22,826 nt of DNA from Candidatus Fermentithermobacillaceae bacterium UBA3951 (GTDB lineage: Bacteria; Bacillota; Sulfobacillia; Fermentithermobacillales; Fermentithermobacillaceae): positions 16,600 to 39,425 of the forward strand of contig DGDN01000019.1 in assembly GCA_002385465.1 (NCBI GenBank). The letters run 5' to 3'. This document shows, piece after piece, positions 14,956-22,602 of this stretch. The position numbers and the translations under genes were made by a program. How positions within the stretch are numbered: position 1 is the first letter of the stretch; every line of letters begins with the position of its first letter. The notes under the pieces are model-generated. The model ran no database searches, was not told the DNA's origin, and worked only from the letters and a program-made list of their open reading frames with translations.

Positions 14956-16933
14956 TCTTCACTTTCCTGTCTACCGTGAGGATGGCCAGCGTTTCATCGT
15001 CTTTTGACGCGAGGAGCATACCCTTGGACTCAATCCCCCGTATCACGGCAGGCCTAAGGTTGTACGCTATCACAATTTGTTTACCTACTAGCTCCTGAGG
15101 ATCGTAGTACTGGGCTATCCCGGCCACAATTTGCCTTTCTTCGTCGCCGAGGCTCACCGCGAGCTTCAAGAGTTTATCGGCTCCTTGGACTTTCTCTGCC
15201 GAGACAACCTCTGCAACCCTGAGTTCTACCTGTCGGAATTGGTCTATGGTGATGAGGCCTGCGTCTTCCTTGATTGTTGTAGCCGGTCCGGCCTTTGTAC
15301 GTGTCCCTTGGACGATGCTATCCCCTGCCACGGGCAATACCTCCCCTGCCGGTCTTTTTTCATCGCTGCTTGCCTGTTCGTCCGCCGAGTCTTTGTCTTC
15401 TCTCTCTATGCGCGGGAAAAGGGGCTTGCCCCGCTTGGTTACCTGTCCTGGAGTTAAGACTTCCCATTCTCCTGCGCTATCCCAGGAGTAACGGTCAATG
15501 GGTTCGGGCATTCCGAGAGCGTTCCAGATGAGCGAAGGCGTGTTCACGAGGAAGGGCCTCAAAACCGAGGCGGTGATCCTCAGACACTCGCACAGGTAGT
15601 TGAGGGTGGTGCCAAGCCTCGAGGGATCCTTCTTGGCCAGGTCCCAAGGGCTCACTTCATCAATATACTTGTTGGCCTTGCCCACAACGTCCATGATCCG
15701 CTCCAGTGCCAAAGATATCCGGAGGTGGTCCATTTCATCTTCGACTGCCTGTTTGAGCGAAAGACACCTTTCCTTGAACTCCCTGTCTACCGCTTCTTCC
15801 CTGCCGGCGGGCGGAATCCTTGCTTCAGTAAATCTCCTTACCATCGTGAGGGTGCGGTACACAAGGTTCCCCAGGTCATTGGCAAGGTCTGAGTTTATCC
15901 TGGCGATCAGGGCCTCTTCGGTGTAGTCTCCGTCGGCTCCAAAGGGCACTTCCCGCAAGACGAAGTAACGCACGGCGTCCAGCGAATACCTGCGCGTGAG
16001 CTCTACGGGATCCACGACATTACCCATGGTCTTCGACATCTTCTTACCGCCCAAATTGAGCCATCCGTGAGCAAACACCTGCTTAGGAAGGGGAAGATCG
16101 AGGGCCATGAGGAGTATCGGCCAGATGACCGCGTGGAACCGGAGGATCTCCTTGCCGATTAGGTGCACATTCGCGGGCCACCATTTGTTGAACTTCTCCA
16201 TATCGAACGGATATCCAATGGCCGATATGTAGTTCGTCAGCGCATCGATCCATACGTAGACAACACTTTCCGGATCGAAAGGTACAGGAATCCCCCATCT
16301 GAAAGTGGTCCTGGAAATACATAGGTCCTCCAGTCCCATTTTGACGAATTGAACGACCTCGTTTCTCCTTGTTAAGGGCTGGATGAAGTCAGGGTTCTCG
16401 TCGATGTGGCGGAGGAGTCTTTCTGCGTACTTTGAAAGTCGGAAGAAATAGCTCTCCTCCTGCACCCTCTCGAGGGGTTTCCCGTGGTCCGGGCACACCA
16501 TTCCCGGAAACGACCGGGCTTGCGTCTCGGTGTAGAACGACTCGCAGCCCACGCAATACCAGCTCTCGTAGTTTTTCTTGTAAATGTCTTGATTCTCGTA
16601 AAGCTTGTTGAAAATCCACTGGACGGTCCTCTTGTGGTCATCGTCGGTAGTCCGGATGAACCCGTCGTACGTTATGTCCAAGACCCGCCAGAGGTCCTTG
16701 ATCTTGGCGACTATCCCGTCGACAAATTCCTTGGGTCGGAGGCCTACCGACTCGGCTTTCCGCTGGATCTTGAGCCCGTGCTCGTCGGTCCCGGTAAGGA
16801 AAAACACGTCGTATCCCCTAAGCCGCTTGTACCTGGAAATCGCGTCGGCGGCGAGGGTCGTGTAGGAATGACCTATATGAAGATCACCTGATGCATAGTA
16901 TATGGGCGTTGTTATATAATAGGTCTCGCTCAA
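14936..16933 (-). CDS. metG: Methionyl-tRNA synthetase
   Basis: A class I aminoacyl-tRNA synthetase of 665 residues charging tRNA-Met. It has the HIGH motif at 19-22, a single zinc knuckle with Cys127, Cys130, Cys147 and His150 (CVGC, CPDH), KMSKT at 298-302, the anticodon-binding helical domain to about 500, a charged low-complexity linker (505-560) and a C-terminal tRNA-binding OB-fold (561-665, beginning ITIDQFRQVELRVAEV). This is the long dimeric type. Start is TTG at 16931-16933, with AGGGGG 8 nt upstream and MSETYYITTPIYY matching the family N-terminus. It diverges from abrB. I see no T-box in the leader of under 200 nt. Confidence 0.97.
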   Translation of the reverse strand: MSETYYITTPIYYASGDLHIGHSYTTLAADAISRYKRLRGYDVFFLTGTDEHGLKIQRKAESVGLRPKEFVDGIVAKIKDLWRVLDITYDGFIRTTDDDHKRTVQWIFNKLYENQDIYKKNYESWYCVGCESFYTETQARSFPGMVCPDHGKPLERVQEESYFFRLSKYAERLLRHIDENPDFIQPLTRRNEVVQFVKMGLEDLCISRTTFRWGIPVPFDPESVVYVWIDALTNYISAIGYPFDMEKFNKWWPANVHLIGKEILRFHAVIWPILLMALDLPLPKQVFAHGWLNLGGKKMSKTMGNVVDPVELTRRYSLDAVRYFVLREVPFGADGDYTEEALIARINSDLANDLGNLVYRTLTMVRRFTEARIPPAGREEAVDREFKERCLSLKQAVEDEMDHLRISLALERIMDVVGKANKYIDEVSPWDLAKKDPSRLGTTLNYLCECLRITASVLRPFLVNTPSLIWNALGMPEPIDRYSWDSAGEWEVLTPGQVTKRGKPLFPRIEREDKDSADEQASSDEKRPAGEVLPVAGDSIVQGTRTKAGPATTIKEDAGLITIDQFRQVELRVAEVVSAEKVQGADKLLKLAVSLGDEERQIVAGIAQYYDPQELVGKQIVIAYNLRPAVIRGIESKGMLLASKDDETLAILTVDRKVKNGSPVS

Positions 16934-16949
16934 GAGCCGTTCCCCCTGA

Positions 16950-16973
16950 CTAGAATGCTTTCCGACATTCTAG
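16950..16973 (-). other. 8-bp hairpin abutting the metG ribosome binding site
   Basis: Minus strand: CTAGAATG, 8-nt loop TCGGAAAG, CATTCTAG, a perfect repeat ending 2 nt before the Shine-Dalgarno AGGGGG (16942-16947). Geometry equals that of the yabE repeat. A possible promoter, TGGACA (16999-17004), 17 nt, TAAGAG (16976-16981), would start transcription near 16969, inside the repeat. In that case the repeat would act as DNA, as an operator, and not as RNA. Confidence 0.7.
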
Positions 16974-17040
16974 CACTCTTATCCTAAATAAGAAAGTTTG
17001 TCCACCCCATCCAAAAACATCGTATTTTACCTAAAATCTC

Positions 17041-17069
17041 TTGACGGTTTCTGGCACTTCTGGTATCTG
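17041..17069 (+). promoter_or_regulatory. Sigma-A-type promoter of abrB with extended -10
   Basis: TTGACG (17041-17046, 5 of 6 to consensus), 17-nt spacer, TGG then TATCTG (17064-17069). The -10 hexamer is poor (3 of 6) but has the extended TGn element. Transcription would start near 17076, leaving a 50-nt leader before abrB. Confidence 0.55.
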
Positions 17070-17081
17070 TTCTGTGATACC
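17062..17081 (+). promoter_or_regulatory. Candidate operator overlapping the abrB -10
   Basis: A perfect inverted repeat GGTATC-N8-GATACC whose left arm covers the extended -10 and whose right arm covers the predicted transcription start. Placement suits a repressor that blocks polymerase. AbrB proteins autorepress in B. subtilis, but AbrB sites have no strict consensus, so the binder is not identified. A further copy of the right arm with flanks, inverted (CAGGTATCA), lies at 17431-17439, just after the gene. Confidence 0.45.
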
Positions 17082-17125
17082 TGTTGTCGAAAGTTGGAGA
17101 AACCGGCGGGAGGTGAATTCCTGGC

Positions 17126-17377
17126 ATGATGAAATCAACAGGGGTAGTCAGAAAGGTTGATGAGTTGGGCCGAGTCGTCATCCCAATTGAACTCCGCAGA
17201 ACACTCGATATCGGCGAAAAGGACTCTCTTGAGATCTATGTTGACGGCGAGAGCATCATCCTTAAGAAGTACGAGCCTGCCTGTGTCTTCTGCGGCAATG
17301 CGGCCGATGTAGAGATATATAAAGGAAGACGCGTCTGCAAGCAGTGCCTGGAGGAGCTTTCGAGGATAGTCAAGTAA
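17126..17377 (+). CDS. abrB: AbrB-type transition-state regulator with zinc-ribbon tail
   Basis: An 83-residue DNA-binding regulator and the only plus-strand gene here. Residues 2-49 are nearly the B. subtilis AbrB DNA-binding domain (MKSTGVVRKVDELGRVVIPI, then ELRRTLDI, LEIYVD, IILKKYEP). The C-terminal half differs: instead of the Bacillus multimerisation domain there is a Cys-x2-Cys-x14-Cys-x2-Cys arrangement (Cys53, 56, 71, 74; CVFC and CKQC), probably a zinc ribbon. I recall the same tail in clostridial AbrB proteins. The ATG at 17126 has GGGAGGTG 10 nt upstream; a second ATG follows at once. It keeps the reversed orientation between rsmI and metG seen in Bacillus. It has its own promoter and terminator. 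Confidence 0.93.
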   Translation: MMKSTGVVRKVDELGRVVIPIELRRTLDIGEKDSLEIYVDGESIILKKYEPACVFCGNAADVEIYKGRRVCKQCLEELSRIVK

Positions 17378-17453
17378 GGGCTCGACCTACAGGCAATAGA
17401 AGTATAGAGAAAGAGAAAGAAAGCGAAACACAGGTATCATGCTTAACAATGTA

Positions 17454-17486
17454 AGGAGGCCTTGACCCGGCCTCCTCTTGATTTTT
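17454..17486 (+). terminator. Intrinsic terminator of abrB
   Basis: AGGAGGCC, 7-nt loop, GGCCTCCT (17454-17476), then CTTGATTTTT. It lies about 75 nt after the abrB stop. In the opposite direction the stem is followed by TACATTGTT, so it may also weakly stop the convergent rsmI transcript. The stretch 17378-17453 is purine-rich with no ORF of note. Confidence 0.82.
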
Positions 17487-17554
17487 GGAGCACCTTTCAC
17501 TCTGTACAAAGGCATTGCTCACTCATAACCAAGAGGAACACGGCACCTTTCGCT

Positions 17555-18247
17555 TCAGGAATGAAGCATCTGCACCACTACGACCCACTCACCCAGGATT
17601 TTCTCCTTTGAGAGACGCTCCGAAAGCTCCAGGGCGGTTCCAGTAAGGACGCTCTCGTGGACTTTAGTCATCTCGTGGCAGAGGCACACTCTTGCATCGG
17701 GAAGTACGGCAGAGAGGTCGGAAATCGACTGGGGAAGCCTGTGGGGAGACTCAAAAAACACCGCGGTTATCCCCGGCCTTATCCATTCCTCAAAGAACGA
17801 CCGCCTCTGGCTTTTCTTCCTGGGGATGAACCCTCCAAACACGAACCGGTCGGCGGGAAACCCGCTGAGGGACAGGGCCGCCGTTATCGAGGACGGTCCG
17901 GGGATCACCCTGACCTCGCAGCCGGCCGCCCGGACGGCTGCCACCACCCGCGCACCGGGGTCCGAGACACAGGGCATGCCCGCGTCTGAGACGAGGGCCA
18001 CCGACTTGCCTTGCGAAAGAGCTTCCAGCACCGCTTCCGTCCGGACTCGCTCCACGTGCTCGTAGAGGGAGATAACGGGCTTCTTTATGCCGTAATGCGA
18101 TAGAAGCTTCAAGGTGCGCCTCGTGTCTTCGCAGGCCACAAGGTCGACGGCCTTAAGTGTCTCAATGAGCCGGAAAGTGACATCGTCCAGGTTGCCTATG
18201 GGCGTACCACACACATAGAAGACTCCCCGGAGGTTATCTTCCCTCAA
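17555..18247 (-). CDS. rsmI: 16S rRNA 2-prime-O-methyltransferase RsmI, short form
   Basis: A SAM-dependent tetrapyrrole-methylase-fold enzyme that 2-prime-O-methylates C1402 (E. coli numbering) in the 30S decoding centre. Motifs: FYVCGTPIGNLDDVT, ACEDTRRT, LVSDAGMPCVSDPG, IPGPSS and FFESPHRL. At 230 residues it ends soon after GEWVVVV, about 50 residues short of the usual 280; the small C-terminal helical domain is missing, and translating past the stop shows no continuation. The start is TTG 18245-18247, overlapping the ricT stop, with GGAGGAG 8 nt upstream. In B. subtilis yabA, yabB and yazA lie between yaaT and this gene; here they are absent. Confidence 0.93.
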   Translation of the reverse strand: MREDNLRGVFYVCGTPIGNLDDVTFRLIETLKAVDLVACEDTRRTLKLLSHYGIKKPVISLYEHVERVRTEAVLEALSQGKSVALVSDAGMPCVSDPGARVVAAVRAAGCEVRVIPGPSSITAALSLSGFPADRFVFGGFIPRKKSQRRSFFEEWIRPGITAVFFESPHRLPQSISDLSAVLPDARVCLCHEMTKVHESVLTGTALELSERLSKEKILGEWVVVVQMLHS

Positions 18248-19047
18248 GCCTTCTTCTCCTCCACCTCTTCTGCGGGGAACTCCTGGGTCTTACCGTCCTC
18301 AAGCTCGACGGACAGAGAACACTTGAGGGCGTTTTGGGCTACTACCTTGCCTTCGCCTTCAGGAGTCAAGACGATGGCACCGACGGAAGGCAATGTGCTC
18401 TTGGCGTCCTCGTAGTGCTCGCACTCAAACCTTAGGCAACAGAGGAGCCGGCCGCATGTCCCGGAAATCTTTGTGGGGTTCAGCGACGGGTTCTGTTCCT
18501 TGGCCATCCTGATGGACACGGGCAAGAAGTCGTTCATGAACGTCGCGCAGCAGAGAGGCCTCCCGCAAGGACCTATCCCGCCGGTGAGCTTGGCTTGGTC
18601 CCTCACGCCTATCTGGCGGAGCTCCACGCGCGTCCTCAGCGTCGAAGCCAAATCCTTGACCAGTTCTCTAAAGTCTACTCGACCGTCTGCCGTGAAATAG
18701 AAGACGACCCTTGACCCGTCGAAGGTGTACTCGGCATCCACAAGGCGCATCTCCAGCCCGTGATCGGCTATTTTCTGCCTCGCGGTCTCCATGGCATCCT
18801 GGGCCTTCTTGCGGTTTTCCTCTTGGACGACAAGGTCCTCCGGGGTCGCCGAACGGATTACCTTCTTGAGCGGCAAGACCAGCTTCTCTTCCGGCACATC
18901 CTTCGGACCAAGGACCACTGTCCCCAGCTCTATCCCTCTTACCGTTTCCACGAGGACACGGTCGTCTTTCTTGACCTCTATATCGCCAGGGTCGAAGTAG
19001 TAGATCTTACCCCTTTCCCGAAAACGAATTCCGACTACCAAAGGCAT
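18244..19047 (-). CDS. ricT: RicT/YaaT, Fe-S protein of the Y-complex (PSP1 domain)
   Basis: A 267-residue PSP1-domain protein. In B. subtilis RicT (YaaT), with RicA and RicF, forms a complex carrying [4Fe-4S] clusters that affects RNase Y maturation of mRNAs, competence, biofilm and sporulation. The signature cysteines are present: 161, 166, 167 (CGRPLCC) and 198, 203, 204, 209 (CGRLLCCLRFEC). The ATG 19045-19047 has AGGAGAG 7 nt upstream. It follows holB by 13 nt, the conserved Firmicute arrangement. Its partners RicA and RicF are not encoded in this window. Confidence 0.94.
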   Translation of the reverse strand: MPLVVGIRFRERGKIYYFDPGDIEVKKDDRVLVETVRGIELGTVVLGPKDVPEEKLVLPLKKVIRSATPEDLVVQEENRKKAQDAMETARQKIADHGLEMRLVDAEYTFDGSRVVFYFTADGRVDFRELVKDLASTLRTRVELRQIGVRDQAKLTGGIGPCGRPLCCATFMNDFLPVSIRMAKEQNPSLNPTKISGTCGRLLCCLRFECEHYEDAKSTLPSVGAIVLTPEGEGKVVAQNALKCSLSVELEDGKTQEFPAEEVEEKKA

Positions 19048-19060
19048 ATGTGAACTCTCC

Positions 19061-20008
19061 TTATGTCACGGTCCTACCTTTAAGCGCCCGAGATATATCC
19101 AGAAACAAGACGGTGAACGTCAAAAACGCGTTGACATTCCTGGAAAGCCTCTCTTTGGCTTTGAGGACCACTTTGAGCGCCTGAAGGTACGACTCAGACG
19201 GGCCTTCAGGCGATCTCAGTCTCCTAACCAATTCTATCTCCAGGTCGTCGACAAAATCCACTCGCCGGGAGAGGTCCAGTTTCGAGTACTTTTGGGCGGC
19301 TTCCACAGGCGACGATGCGAGTATCTCTTGAAGCAGGTCGGCGCCTCTCGAAGCCTTTCCTTCTTCGCGTAACATCCTCATTGCCCGCTCCAGGTTTCCG
19401 CCTGAGACATCGGCAACCTGAGAGGCTTCTCGCGGATCAACTCCGCGGTCCACCAGAAGCTGCCTCAAGGCAGACGGGCTCAAGGCCTTCACTGGAACCA
19501 CCTGACACCTGGAGAGTATGGTGTCCGGGATGGCGCCAGGGTTGGACGTGGTAAGGAGGAATGTAACATACGCGGGCGGCTCCTCGAGGATCTTGAGGAG
19601 GGCGTTTGAGGCCTCAATCGTCAGAGTATCGGCGTCTAGAATTAGAAACACCTTGCGGGGTGATTGGTAAGGCCTGAGGAGAGCTTCCCGCAGTATCTCG
19701 TGGGATTTCTTGATCTTGATGCTGGCTCCTTCCTTCTCGACAAGGTAAAGATCGGGATGATTTCCCGAAGTCACAAGCCGGCAGGATTTACAGGCCCCAC
19801 AAGAACGCCCTTCTTCGGACGGCGAGTCACACAATAGGATGGAAGCAAAACGCTTCGCTACCGCGTCTTTTGGCGAACCCTTAGGTCCCTTGAAGAGATA
19901 CGCGTTGGAAATTCGCCCGGAGGAGACTACGCGGCTAATCAGCCTAAGCGCCACCTCATTGCCGGGCAACCATTCAGAGAGAACGGAGTCAAAGGAAGCA
20001 TCCTGCAT
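19061..20008 (-). CDS. holB: DNA polymerase III delta-prime subunit
   Basis: A 315-residue AAA+ clamp-loader subunit. The P-loop region is degenerate (GPKGSPKD, 41-48), as expected for delta-prime, which does not hydrolyse ATP. The zinc module is formed by Cys60, 70, 73 and 76 (RSCGACKSC), followed by HPDLYLV, NALLKILEEPP (155-165) and the SRC motif at 176-178. The C-terminal collar helices follow. Start ATG 20006-20008 overlaps the darA stop (TAATG), with no strong Shine-Dalgarno, implying coupling. B. subtilis has yaaR between yaaQ and holB; it is absent here. Confidence 0.94.
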   Translation of the reverse strand: MQDASFDSVLSEWLPGNEVALRLISRVVSSGRISNAYLFKGPKGSPKDAVAKRFASILLCDSPSEEGRSCGACKSCRLVTSGNHPDLYLVEKEGASIKIKKSHEILREALLRPYQSPRKVFLILDADTLTIEASNALLKILEEPPAYVTFLLTTSNPGAIPDTILSRCQVVPVKALSPSALRQLLVDRGVDPREASQVADVSGGNLERAMRMLREEGKASRGADLLQEILASSPVEAAQKYSKLDLSRRVDFVDDLEIELVRRLRSPEGPSESYLQALKVVLKAKERLSRNVNAFLTFTVLFLDISRALKGRTVT

Positions 20009-20334
20009 TAGAGCTTCAAGAATCTCTCCACGGGTACTATGAACACGGTGGCTCCGCCGACTTTAACCCCAATGGGGTAGGGGACGTACGACTCACCGGG
20101 GCCTGTGGGCGTAACCGGAGTTACGAGCTGCTCTCTGGCCCTGCAGGTCTTCCTGATTATATCCAGCACTTTCTCTGTTTCTCCGTTCTCAACTCCTATG
20201 AGGATAGTTGAGTTGCCCTCGCGGAGAAATCCGCCCGTAGACGCGAGCTTTGTAGCGCCGTACCCCGCTTTCATAAGGCTCTCCATGAGCCCCGGGACAT
20301 CTTTATCCTGTATAACCGCTATTATCAGTTTCAA
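20008..20334 (-). CDS. darA: Cyclic-di-AMP receptor DarA (PstA/YaaQ)
   Basis: A P-II-like trimeric receptor for c-di-AMP, 108 residues with the start chosen. The core reads LKLIIAVIQDKDVPGLMESL, KAGYGATKLASTGGFLREGN and STILIGVE, close to B. subtilis YaaQ. The downstream effector is unknown. The frame is also open from a GTG at 20341-20343 that overlaps the tmk stop, but AAGAGG directly abuts that codon. The same AAGAGG is 8 nt from TTG 20332-20334, which begins exactly where the family begins. It is cotranscribed with tmk and holB as in Bacillus. Confidence 0.93.
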   Translation of the reverse strand: MKLIIAVIQDKDVPGLMESLMKAGYGATKLASTGGFLREGNSTILIGVENGETEKVLDIIRKTCRAREQLVTPVTPTGPGESYVPYPIGVKVGGATVFIVPVERFLKL

Positions 20335-20339
20335 CGGCG

Positions 20340-20975
20340 TCACCTCTTTTGAGCCTTGTCCATGAACCCCAGAATCACAGACATCACGGCCCCGAAGACT
20401 TCGTCTTCCGTCAATGACGCGTCAACGACATGTATCCGTTCCGGGTACCTCTTTGCAAGGTCCCTGTAGCCTTCCCTGACCCTCCGGTGGTACTCTTCAT
20501 CTCTCGATTCGATCTTGTCTTTTTTCTTCGGGCCGAGCCTGGCGTGAAACACTTGAGGGTCCTTAAGGTCAAGGACAAACGTCAGATCCGGAGTCAAGCC
20601 AACGGTTGATATCCTGTTAATTGTTTCTATGTCTGGAATAGGAATTCCTCCCGCATACCCCTGGTAGACGGTCGTGGAATCGTAAAACCGCTCCGAAAGC
20701 ACGAGCTTTCCTTCCCGGAGGGCGGGAGCTATCACCCTTGCGACGATCTCGGCCCGGGCGGCGGAGTACATAAGCATTTCGGCGAGCGGCGTCCTCTCGG
20801 GGCCATTCGGGTCGAGGAGAAGCGACCTCACCAGTTCGCCAAACGGCGTACCGCCGGGCTCACGCGTGGTTAAGACATCTACGCCTCGTTCCCTGAGAGC
20901 CGAAGACACCCGCCTTATCTGGGTAGACTTGCCCGATCCGTCACATCCCTCAAACGTTATGAAGATTCCACGCAA
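20340..20975 (-). CDS. tmk: Thymidylate kinase
   Basis: A 211-residue dTMP kinase feeding dTTP synthesis. The P-loop is EGCDGSGKST (9-18), the dTMP-binding TREPGGTPFGE is at 37-47, SERFYDSTTVYQGYAGG starts at 94, and the lid region is KIESRDEEYHRRVREGY. Start is TTG 20973-20975 with GAGGG 4-5 nt upstream; it lies inside the yaaO end (19-nt overlap). The stop is within a few bases of the darA start, so yaaO-tmk-darA are tightly coupled. Confidence 0.96.
   Translation of the reverse strand: MRGIFITFEGCDGSGKSTQIRRVSSALRERGVDVLTTREPGGTPFGELVRSLLLDPNGPERTPLAEMLMYSAARAEIVARVIAPALREGKLVLSERFYDSTTVYQGYAGGIPIPDIETINRISTVGLTPDLTFVLDLKDPQVFHARLGPKKKDKIESRDEEYHRRVREGYRDLAKRYPERIHVVDASLTEDEVFGAVMSVILGFMDKAQKR
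20343..20348 (-). promoter_or_regulatory. Shine-Dalgarno deciding the darA start
   Basis: AAGAGG on the minus strand. It overlaps or touches the GTG at 20341-20343 but is 8 nt from TTG 20332-20334, favouring the TTG start. Confidence 0.6.
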
Positions 20976-22558
20976 TATACCCTCATCTCACCTTCTCCGC
21001 CCCTTATGCCGCGCCCCAGCACATTGAGCCCGGCTTTTCGAGCGCTTACGATGTATTCAACAACTTCGAGGTCTATCCTCTCTCCGGGGGTCAGGAGAGG
21101 TGATCCTGGAGGATATATGACGATTGTATCGGCCGAGATCCTACCGGCGGCCTCTTCTACGGGGACCGGCCTGGCGACCGAGAGAAAGGCGTCTCTAAGG
21201 AGCATGGTCCTCTCGGGGCGAGGCATTTTTCCGGTGAGCCGGGACACCTCATCCTCGAGACTCAGTGCCTCTTGATCCTTGGCGCTCTCCGGCTTGGCCG
21301 GGAATCGTTCAGCCAGAGCCCTGAAAGCCTTCTCGATCGCCTCCACATCCGACGGCCCGTGAGCGCCTGAGATAAGCATGAGCACATAGTTCGGGCCCGA
21401 CATCTCGGGGACAATGTTGCACTCTTCAATCATGAACTTCGCCGCTTGGGGACCCGTGACCGACAGCCCCTTCAGGATGACCATCAGTTTGGAGGGGTCG
21501 TGCTCCACATCTTGCGACTCGGCGGCGTGCTTCCCGTAGCCGGCTACTATAAGCCCCGGGATGGATGAAAGGCGCCTGGCGAGCTCTAGGGCCATCTCGG
21601 TGCCCCGGTTCACCCACCGGCCTCCGTCCTTATTAAGCACTGCCACTGCTTGTTCTATGGAAGCCATGAGGATATAGGAGGGCGAGGTCGTCTGGACGGC
21701 CCTTAGGGCCTCTTCCACAGCTTCTGGGAGCCCGGGGAAACGAGAATTCGCTCCGGTGCCGAGGTGCAGCATGGCCGTCTGAGTGTAGGCGATTGTGGTC
21801 TTGTGCAAGCCATGGATGACAAGATCGGCTCCTTGTCTCAGAGCGGGGCGCGGCAAGCCCCTGCCGATGGCGAAGTGAGGACCGTGGGCTTCATCGACTA
21901 CAAGGGTCATCCCCCTGACATGCACCTCTCTGGCCACTCGAGAGATATCCCTGGCAAAACCGGAGTACGTGGGGCTTATTAGAAACACGGCCTTGGGGAG
22001 GGGTTCTCCCCGCATTTCGATTTCATCGAGAGCCGCCTCAAGACACGGCCAGTCGAGCGGCATGTAGTCGTTGAACTGAGGGCTATATTCCGGCCAGGCG
22101 AAAACCGGCTCCAGTCCCGAAAAGACCATTGCCGAAACCAGCGACTTATGGACGTTTCTTGGTAAGAGAACGGTGCCCTCTCCAAGGGTCATCCTGACGG
22201 CCAAAAGAGCGGCCTGGATACCCGAGGTAGCGCCGTTCACCAGGAAGTGACTGCGTTCTGAGCCGAAGAGCGCTTCGGCGCGCCTCTCCGCTTCCCTAAT
22301 GCACCCGGTTGGATAGTGCAGGTTGTCCATGCCCGGCGCTTCCGTGAGGTCCAGGGCCCGGACCTCGTCAAACAGGGCCTCCGCCCACTCAAGCGACCCT
22401 GGCACCAGAGTGTGCGGGATCCTCCCGTCATGAGATGCACCGCTAGTTATGACTGTACTTTCCGGAAGAGCCTTCCGGCCTTTGTGTCCCGGCATGTGCA
22501 GCCTTACCGGATTGCGCCTTGCATAGGAGCACGCTGCTCTTATGATCCCGTTGTCCAT
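20957..22558 (-). CDS. yaaO: Orn/Lys/Arg decarboxylase family protein (YaaO-like)
   Basis: A 533-residue PLP-dependent fold-type I decarboxylase, slightly longer than B. subtilis YaaO. Landmarks: RLHMPGHKGR (19-28), PGMDNLHYPTG (75-85), FLVNGATSGIQAA (105-117), VDEAHG (221-226, with the PLP-nitrogen Asp222 and the following His225), and HGLHKTTIAYTQ with the Schiff-base Lys253. The C-terminal domain ends with IYPPGSPLLTPGE. The substrate (lysine, ornithine or arginine) cannot be told; the product would be a polyamine or agmatine. The ATG has its AGGAGG unusually far upstream (about 15 nt), and an in-frame TGA four codons before excludes an earlier start. It heads the tmk-holB operon. Confidence 0.9.
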   Translation of the reverse strand: MDNGIIRAACSYARRNPVRLHMPGHKGRKALPESTVITSGASHDGRIPHTLVPGSLEWAEALFDEVRALDLTEAPGMDNLHYPTGCIREAERRAEALFGSERSHFLVNGATSGIQAALLAVRMTLGEGTVLLPRNVHKSLVSAMVFSGLEPVFAWPEYSPQFNDYMPLDWPCLEAALDEIEMRGEPLPKAVFLISPTYSGFARDISRVAREVHVRGMTLVVDEAHGPHFAIGRGLPRPALRQGADLVIHGLHKTTIAYTQTAMLHLGTGANSRFPGLPEAVEEALRAVQTTSPSYILMASIEQAVAVLNKDGGRWVNRGTEMALELARRLSSIPGLIVAGYGKHAAESQDVEHDPSKLMVILKGLSVTGPQAAKFMIEECNIVPEMSGPNYVLMLISGAHGPSDVEAIEKAFRALAERFPAKPESAKDQEALSLEDEVSRLTGKMPRPERTMLLRDAFLSVARPVPVEEAAGRISADTIVIYPPGSPLLTPGERIDLEVVEYIVSARKAGLNVLGRGIRGGEGEMRVYCVESS

Positions 22559-22602
22559 CTTTCGCTGTCATTTCCTCCTGGAATCTTGGTATCCTGCCAA
22601 CA

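Noticed and set aside
16990..17020. GGGGTGGACA on the minus strand upstream of metG, reminiscent of part of a T-box
   Set aside because: The rest of the T-box sequence, a specifier stem and a terminator are absent, and the leader is under 200 nt.
17430..17554. Terminator for the rsmI operon
   Set aside because: Apart from the abrB stem, which reads poorly in this direction, no hairpin with a U-run is visible.
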